From assembly GCF_000757605.1 (NCBI RefSeq), contig NZ_JQAK01000001.1, positions 918,366 through 955,635 on the forward strand: 37,270 nucleotides of DNA, in the 5' to 3' direction. How positions within the stretch are numbered: the first letter of the stretch is position 1; the number at the start of each line of letters is the position of its first letter. Of the stretch, positions 32,757 to 37,270 are shown one piece after another. This DNA comes from Candidatus Paracaedibacter symbiosus. Lineage in GTDB: Bacteria > Pseudomonadota > Alphaproteobacteria > Paracaedibacterales > Paracaedibacteraceae. The position numbers and the translations under genes are program-made. The notes below the pieces were generated by a model. That model saw only the letters and a program-made list of their open reading frames with translations. It was not told the DNA's origin and did no database searches.

Positions 32757-33892
32757 TACATAGCCTCCAAAATTGTTGCAATCCCCTGACCACCCCCAAT
32801 ACATTGAGTCGACAGCGCATATTTCTTGCTTTCACGACGCAGCAATGAGGCGGCTTTTCCAGTAATGCGAGCACCTGTTGCCCCTAATGGGTGACCAATA
32901 GCTATGGCCCCGCCATCAATATTTACCTTAGCAATATCCATCTCAAGGTCCCGAATACAGGCTAAGGCCTGAACTGCAAACGCTTCGTTCAGCTCAATAA
33001 CATCAATGTCTTTCATGGTAAGGCCTGCCCGTGCGAGCGCTTTCTTCGTTGCGGCGACTGGACCAATTCCCATTACTTCTGGATCGCAGCCGGCAACCGC
33101 AAAGCTTTTAATCCGGGCAATGATTTTAAGGCCGTTCTTTTTGGCGTAAGCTTCGCTGCATACCAGCACAGCAGAGGCACCATCTGTGAGCGGTGAAGAT
33201 GTCCCTGCTGTCACAGTTCCCTTCACATCAAAGGCAGCCTTAAGACCCGCCAACCCTTCAAGAGTTGTACCGGGACGAATGCAAGAATCTTTTTCAATGA
33301 GGCCGGTTTTTGTTGGGATAGGAACAATTTCCTCCGACAAGTTACCTTCATTTTGGGCGCGGGTTGCTTTTTGTTGGCTAAGAAAGGCAAATTGGTCTTG
33401 TTCTTCGCGGGAGATTTTCCAACGGTGCGCGATATTTTCGGCTGTTTCTCCCATGGACATATAAGCCCCTGGCATCGCCTCATAGAGTCTGGGGTTTGGC
33501 AGCAGGTTATAACCACCCATGGGCACTCTGGTCATGGACTCAACACCAGCACAAATAAAGACTTCACCAGCACCTGCCATAATGGCCCCAGCAGCTTGAT
33601 GGATTGATTGCATGGAGGAACCGCAATAACGATTCACCGTGACGCCTGCTATTGAAATAGGGAGGCCTGCGTTCAAAACAATCAGACGGGCGAGGTTTAA
33701 TCCTTGTTCCCCTTCAGGAAACGCACAACCAAGAATTAAATCCTCAATATCGCCAACATTCACACCCGTTCTTGTCACCAAGGCCTTGACAACTTCGGCT
33801 GCCATATCATCAGCCCGAACTTTGATCAATTCCCCTTTATTCGCAAAGGCAAAAGGAGAACGCGCGTATCCCGCAATAACAGCATGAGTCAT
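32756..33892 (-). CDS. fadA: Acetyl-CoA C-acyltransferase (thiolase)
   Basis: 378-residue thiolase that cleaves 3-ketoacyl-CoA, the last step of beta-oxidation. Active-site elements: nucleophile Cys in [15 protein letters not shown], His in [14 protein letters not shown], and the second Cys in [23 protein letters not shown] is also present. The end (ILEAM) overlaps the next start by one base. It is the first gene of the operon thiolase, HAD/ECH, acyl-CoA dehydrogenase, SDR on the minus strand. ATG 33892 follows TAGGTG, a moderate ribosome site. The symbol is by function; biosynthetic acetyl-CoA acetyltransferase is less likely given the context. Confidence 0.92.
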   Translation of the reverse strand: MTHAVIAGYARSPFAFANKGELIKVRADDMAAEVVKALVTRTGVNVGDIEDLILGCAFPEGEQGLNLARLIVLNAGLPISIAGVTVNRYCGSSMQSIHQAAGAIMAGAGEVFICAGVESMTRVPMGGYNLLPNPRLYEAMPGAYMSMGETAENIAHRWKISREEQDQFAFLSQQKATRAQNEGNLSEEIVPIPTKTGLIEKDSCIRPGTTLEGLAGLKAAFDVKGTVTAGTSSPLTDGASAVLVCSEAYAKKNGLKIIARIKSFAVAGCDPEVMGIGPVAATKKALARAGLTMKDIDVIELNEAFAVQALACIRDLEMDIAKVNIDGGAIAIGHPLGATGARITGKAASLLRRESKKYALSTQCIGGGQGIATILEAM

Positions 33893-34348
33893 GAAACACC
33901 TATAACTTAGTTTGATTTTAATAAAATTATAGCAATAATCCTCAAAGGTGCCATATCTCTTTTCAATTTTTTGTATTCTTTAAAAATTAGTTAATGGCCG
34001 TCGATCACCGAGAGCAAAACAGAATCCCTATTTAATCAAATAGCAATAATTGTGTATAGCAATAATAAATAGAGCAGAGTGCGGATATTTACCTAGGAAT
34101 TTTAAGGGACCTTTAAAACCCACACTATAGCCAATCTAGTATAGATTGATGCAGAGTTATGGGGATATTTTGGATGTATTTTCAAGCTTTGAAAGGCGCC
34201 CTTGCTTAAATTGATTATCTCATTAAAGATGGGAAATGGTTGAGTGATAATGAAATCAAATTAGATTAATAACTCAATTTGTAATAATATTTTTAATTCA
34301 GCAATTGAATTAACAATATTAATTATACGTATTGAGAATAATATTATC
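33893..34348. promoter_or_regulatory. Divergent region upstream of the beta-oxidation operon and ltaE
   Basis: AT-rich control region of 456 bases. Three copies of TAGCAATAAT occur, at 33930-33939, 34041-34050 and 34057-34066, the first within 50 bases of the thiolase start; they could be binding sites. A short coding-like scrap, LIDYLIKDGKWLSDNEIKLD, ends near 34269. No gene is seen. Confidence 0.35.
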
Positions 34349-35383
34349 ATGGCATTTAAAAGCGATAATACATCTGGTATTTCTGCTGAAGTATTGGCAA
34401 ACATTAGTTCCGTTAACAGTGACATTGCTGATGCTTATGGCTCTGATGCCGTTACTGAACGCGTATGCGCCCAATTTAATACCCTTTTTGAAAAAGAGGT
34501 TAGCGTTCACTTTATGGCCACGGGAACAGCAGCAAATTGTTTGGCATTGTCTGCCTTAACACCCTCCCATGGGGTCATTTTTTGTGGTAATCACGCCCAT
34601 ATAACAACCGATGAAGCAAATGCGCCTGAGTTGTTTACGGGAGGGGCTAAGCTCATCAATTTACCAGGATCTCATGGCAAAATCTGTCCGACGGCATTTA
34701 ACCGCGCTATTCATAACTTAAGGGCCATGCGACCCCATGCGGCGATGCCGGCGGCTTTAAGCCTGACGCAATCCACCGAATTGGGAACTGTTTATACGCG
34801 TGCGGAGCTAAAAACACTGATTAGTATTGCTAAAAGACATGATCTTTATGTTCATATGGATGGAGCCAGATTTGCCAATGCCCTTGTGAAATTAGGTGAA
34901 TCTCCTGCCAATCTTACCTGGCGTTTGGGTGTCGATGTGCTTTCTTTTGGGGGAACAAAAAATGGTGCGTTGGCGGCAGAGGCTGTCGTTTTCTTCAATC
35001 CAGATCTTGCCAAGAATATGGATTATCAGCAAAAACGCTTTGGACAATTAATGTCCAAGATGCATTTTTTCTCATGCCAATTTGAAGCACTTTTCGAAAA
35101 TGATTTATGGCTGAAAAATGCCAGACATGCCAATACTATGGCGCAACAATTAAGCCAAACACTACAAAATTTTGGCCAGGTAGAAATACTCTATCCTGTT
35201 GAGGCCAATGAAATCTTTGCTAGAATGCCAGTCGCTTTAGCCAGAACCTTGCGCGACCAAGGATTCCAATTCTATGATTGGAGCTTTGATGAACATGAAA
35301 CCTATAAAGTCTATCGCTTTGTGACCTCGTTTAATAGTAAACAATCTGACATTGAAAAAGTGTATAGTTTGAGGTCAACTTAA
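34349..35383 (+). CDS. ltaE: Low-specificity L-threonine aldolase
   Basis: 344-residue PLP enzyme of the beta-eliminating lyase/threonine aldolase family, cleaving L-threonine (and allo-threonine) to glycine and acetaldehyde. Features: SDNTSG at the N terminus, ATGTAANCLAL for phosphate binding, CGNHAHITTDEANAPE, VHMDGARFANAL with the PLP-binding Asp171, and the Schiff-base Lys204 in LSFGGTKNGALAAEAVVFF. Length is normal for the family. No ribosome site is obvious before ATG 34349. Monocistronic, ending at a terminator shared with the convergent nrdJ. Confidence 0.92.
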   Translation: MAFKSDNTSGISAEVLANISSVNSDIADAYGSDAVTERVCAQFNTLFEKEVSVHFMATGTAANCLALSALTPSHGVIFCGNHAHITTDEANAPELFTGGAKLINLPGSHGKICPTAFNRAIHNLRAMRPHAAMPAALSLTQSTELGTVYTRAELKTLISIAKRHDLYVHMDGARFANALVKLGESPANLTWRLGVDVLSFGGTKNGALAAEAVVFFNPDLAKNMDYQQKRFGQLMSKMHFFSCQFEALFENDLWLKNARHANTMAQQLSQTLQNFGQVEILYPVEANEIFARMPVALARTLRDQGFQFYDWSFDEHETYKVYRFVTSFNSKQSDIEKVYSLRST

Positions 35384-35451
35384 TTCGTTATCTTCAGGCA
35401 AATCGTTTTACTATCTCAATTTTAATCAGTATTCCCCTATTTTCATCATTA

Positions 35452-35476
35452 AAGCCCCGATCTTAGACCGGGGCTT
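35452..35476. terminator. Bidirectional terminator between ltaE and nrdJ
   Basis: Stem AAGCCCCG/CGGGGCTT with a 9-base loop, between two convergent genes. T-rich tracts flank it on both sides, so it can serve both transcripts. Confidence 0.8.
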
Positions 35477-35528
35477 CTTTGAAAAGTGAAATTAATTATT
35501 ATTTATAGGAACTTGCGATGCTTTCCGT

Positions 35529-37091
35529 TTAAGAACAACCGCTAGTGCCTCCACATGTGTTGCACTTCAAACAAGTTCCATTGCGAACCATGGTAAAGTT
35601 CCCACATTCCCCACAGGCATCCCCTTCATAACCTTGCAAACGAGCCCGTTGTGAGCTAACACTCCGCGCACTTGCTGCAACTACTCGACCACCATCGGTG
35701 CCAGTCATTTGCATTGTCTCAACAGGTTTAATGATATAAAGATTGCTTTCCGTCACTGTTTCTGCAGCTTCTGCCGTTGACTCCATTGTTTCCATCAATG
35801 CGGGATAGTCATTTGCTTCGCCAATCGTATCCGGCAGCAAATCTTCTGGTTGGACGTGTGCCAAATCGTGACGGCCCAAATAGTTGATCGCCAAGTCGCG
35901 GAAGATATAGTCAAGAATTGAGGTGGCCATCTTAACTGCCTGGTTTCCCTCAACCATTCCTGATGGCTCAAAACGAGTAAAGGTAAAGGCTTCAACATAT
36001 TCTTCCAACGGCACACCGTATTGCAAACCAATGGAAATCGCCATCGCAAAGTTATGCATCAAAGAACGGAAGGACGCGCCTTCTTTATGCATATCAATAA
36101 AGATTTCGCCAAGATTGCCATCGACATATTCGCCAGTACGTAAATAAATCTTGTGCCCACCAACCGTTGCTTTTTGCGTATAACCATTGCGGCGACTTGG
36201 TAGTTTTTGACGTTGTGAAGCATGAATGACTTTTTCAATGACTCGCTCAACCACTCGTTCAGCCACAAATTGCGCCCGGTTCGTTGGTGATTGTTGCATC
36301 AATTCTTCAACTTCTTCCTCTTCTATCAGAGCAGAATTCAAGGGTTGAGACAGTTTTGATCCATCTCGATAAAGCGCATTAGCCTTGAGGCATAAACGCC
36401 AGGACTTAAGATAGGCTTCCTTACAATCCTCAATAGAAGCACTGTTTGGCATATTGATTGTTTTGGAAATCGCACCAGAGATAAACGGTTGCACAGCGGC
36501 CATCATGTCAATATGACTGTCAATGGACAAGAATCGCTTACCTATACGTCCACACGGATTGGCACAATCAAATACCGGCAGATGCTCATCTTTTAAGTGA
36601 GGCGCCCCTTCAAGGGTCATTGTTCCACAACAGAATCCATTGGCAACCTCTACATCAGCTTTGGAAAAACCAAGCTCTATCAACATATCAAAGCTGAAAT
36701 CGTTAAGCTGTGCCTGGGTAAATCCAAGAGTTTTTGTACAGAATTCTTCACCAAGAGAAAATTTATTAAAGGCAAATTTAACATCAAAGGCTGATTTTAA
36801 AGCTTCTTTTAGTTTTTGAATCACCTCATCGGTAAAGCCTTTCGCCTTAAGCGCCGCAAAGCTTACTCCAGGCGCTCCCTCCAATGTTCCATGTCCAACC
36901 GCATAACCAATAATGTCATCAATTTGGGACTGCGTGTAACCAAGGCGTGTCAAAGCGGAAGGTACCATCTGATTGATGATCTTGAAGTAACCACCACCAG
37001 CGAGTTTTTTAAACTTCACCAAGGCAAAATCTGGCTCAATCCCTGTGGTATCGCAGTCCATCACCAACCCAATGGTTCCTGTGGGTGCAAT
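35529..37091 (-). CDS. nrdJ: Adenosylcobalamin-dependent ribonucleotide reductase, C-terminal part (5' truncated)
   Basis: Class II (B12-dependent) ribonucleoside reductase. The genuine sequence begins with [20 protein letters not shown] at 37091, a conserved active-site-proximal block, and continues with [38 protein letters not shown] and the zinc-ribbon-like tail [20 protein letters not shown] then CGGTSGCS, whose cysteines probably shuttle reducing equivalents. An apparent Met start at 37112 is false: those codons are the loxP linker sequence. About 520 residues are present; the full enzyme is usually over 1000, so the N-terminal half is missing at the contig end. Confidence 0.93.
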   Translation of the reverse strand: MAPTGTIGLVMDCDTTGIEPDFALVKFKKLAGGGYFKIINQMVPSALTRLGYTQSQIDDIIGYAVGHGTLEGAPGVSFAALKAKGFTDEVIQKLKEALKSAFDVKFAFNKFSLGEEFCTKTLGFTQAQLNDFSFDMLIELGFSKADVEVANGFCCGTMTLEGAPHLKDEHLPVFDCANPCGRIGKRFLSIDSHIDMMAAVQPFISGAISKTINMPNSASIEDCKEAYLKSWRLCLKANALYRDGSKLSQPLNSALIEEEEVEELMQQSPTNRAQFVAERVVERVIEKVIHASQRQKLPSRRNGYTQKATVGGHKIYLRTGEYVDGNLGEIFIDMHKEGASFRSLMHNFAMAISIGLQYGVPLEEYVEAFTFTRFEPSGMVEGNQAVKMATSILDYIFRDLAINYLGRHDLAHVQPEDLLPDTIGEANDYPALMETMESTAEAAETVTESNLYIIKPVETMQMTGTDGGRVVAASARSVSSQRARLQGYEGDACGECGNFTMVRNGTCLKCNTCGGTSGCS

Positions 37092-37133
37092 CGTAATAAC
37101 TTCGTATAGCATACATTATACGAAGTTATACGA
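37092..37133. other. loxP-containing 454 mate-pair linker (non-biological)
   Basis: A 42-base segment with the two loxP arms ATAACTTCGTATA (37096-37108) and TATACGAAGTTAT (37117-37129) around spacer GCATACAT, flanked by CGTA and ACGA. From memory this is exactly the 454 Titanium paired-end linker. It is library DNA left in the assembly. Confidence 0.93.
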
Positions 37134-37270
37134 GCGGATGCGTTCTTGGCAATTGGCTTGCTCGCGCGCTTAATATCCTCTAACAACAATACGCCTTCTG
37201 GTCGCTTTAATAGATGATAGCCTTTGTCGGTGTGGTAATGTAATTTGCCCCCTTCAACCTTGTAGAAAGA
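37134..37270. repeat. Duplicate of 31372-31508 joined through the linker (assembly artefact)
   Basis: All 137 bases equal 31372-31508, inside the HAD/ECH gene, in the same orientation. This is what a circularised mate-pair fragment running from 31372 to about 37091 would give when read through its junction. Not a real repeat. Confidence 0.93.

Noticed and set aside
37092-37112. N terminus MLYEVIT of the ribonucleotide reductase
   Set aside because: These codons lie in the linker; the real gene continues upstream of the contig edge.
37092-37133. Possible Cre/lox-type recombination site or phage element
   Set aside because: The flanks match a sequencing linker and the following bases duplicate 31372-31508 in the geometry of a mate-pair junction.
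31372-37270. A genuine 137-bp long-distance repeat
   Set aside because: One copy is attached to the library linker, so it is an artefact of assembly.

Overview
The window reads as a low-GC alphaproteobacterial contig, most like the host-associated Holosporales/Paracaedibacteraceae (amoeba symbionts of the Odyssella/Paracaedibacter type). That placement is inference from gene content: a type VI secretion locus, an autotransporter with decayed relatives, two ProP-like MHS transporters, many signal-peptide-bearing hypotheticals, an alphaproteobacterial-style beta-oxidation operon and a B12-dependent ribonucleotide reductase. No marker gene settles the taxonomy.

Layout. 1-1871: end of a T6SS cluster (tssC, a divergent hcp, tssE), + strand. 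2124-4024: a FadL-type outer-membrane porin and a secreted DUF2147 protein. 4274-7720 (-): an autotransporter with a repeat-rich linker. 7745-9070: gene-poor and degenerate. 9071-12057: two divergent MHS-family transporters. 12503-14360: a secreted subtilisin-like protease, an autotransporter scrap and a periplasmic CsbD-like protein. 14661-17518 (-): AlkC-type DNA glycosylase, a second autotransporter scrap, and a secreted coiled-coil protein with NLS-like basic clusters. 18186-18776: ProQ/FinO RNA chaperone. 19266-23802: a divergent pair made of a secreted PD-(D/E)XK nuclease-like protein and a large NLR-like protein (LuxR HTH, TIR-like domain, hydrophobic segment, NB-ARC, about eight TPRs) whose reading frame breaks at an A8 run. 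24196-33892 (-): FadD with a histone-H1-like tail, tRNA-Lys, a Nudix hydrolase, a decayed tRNA-Lys copy, and the operon thiolase, HAD/ECH fusion, acyl-CoA dehydrogenase, SDR. 34349-35383: threonine aldolase. 35529-37091 (-): nrdJ, cut off by the contig end.

The metabolic theme is use of exogenous fatty acids: FadL for entry, FadD for activation, then the four-gene beta-oxidation operon. The other theme is interaction with a host or competitors: T6SS, autotransporter, secreted protease, secreted nuclease and NLR-like protein. The 19266-23802 pair is the best candidate for an undescribed system.

Important caveat: 37092-37133 is a loxP-containing linker identical, as I remember it, to the 454 Titanium mate-pair linker, and 37134-37270 repeats 31372-31508 exactly. 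The last 179 bases are therefore an assembly artefact, and the apparent start of nrdJ there is false. Because this points to 454 data, the homopolymer-linked frame breaks at 21633-21640 and 27339-27344 may be sequencing errors as well as biology.
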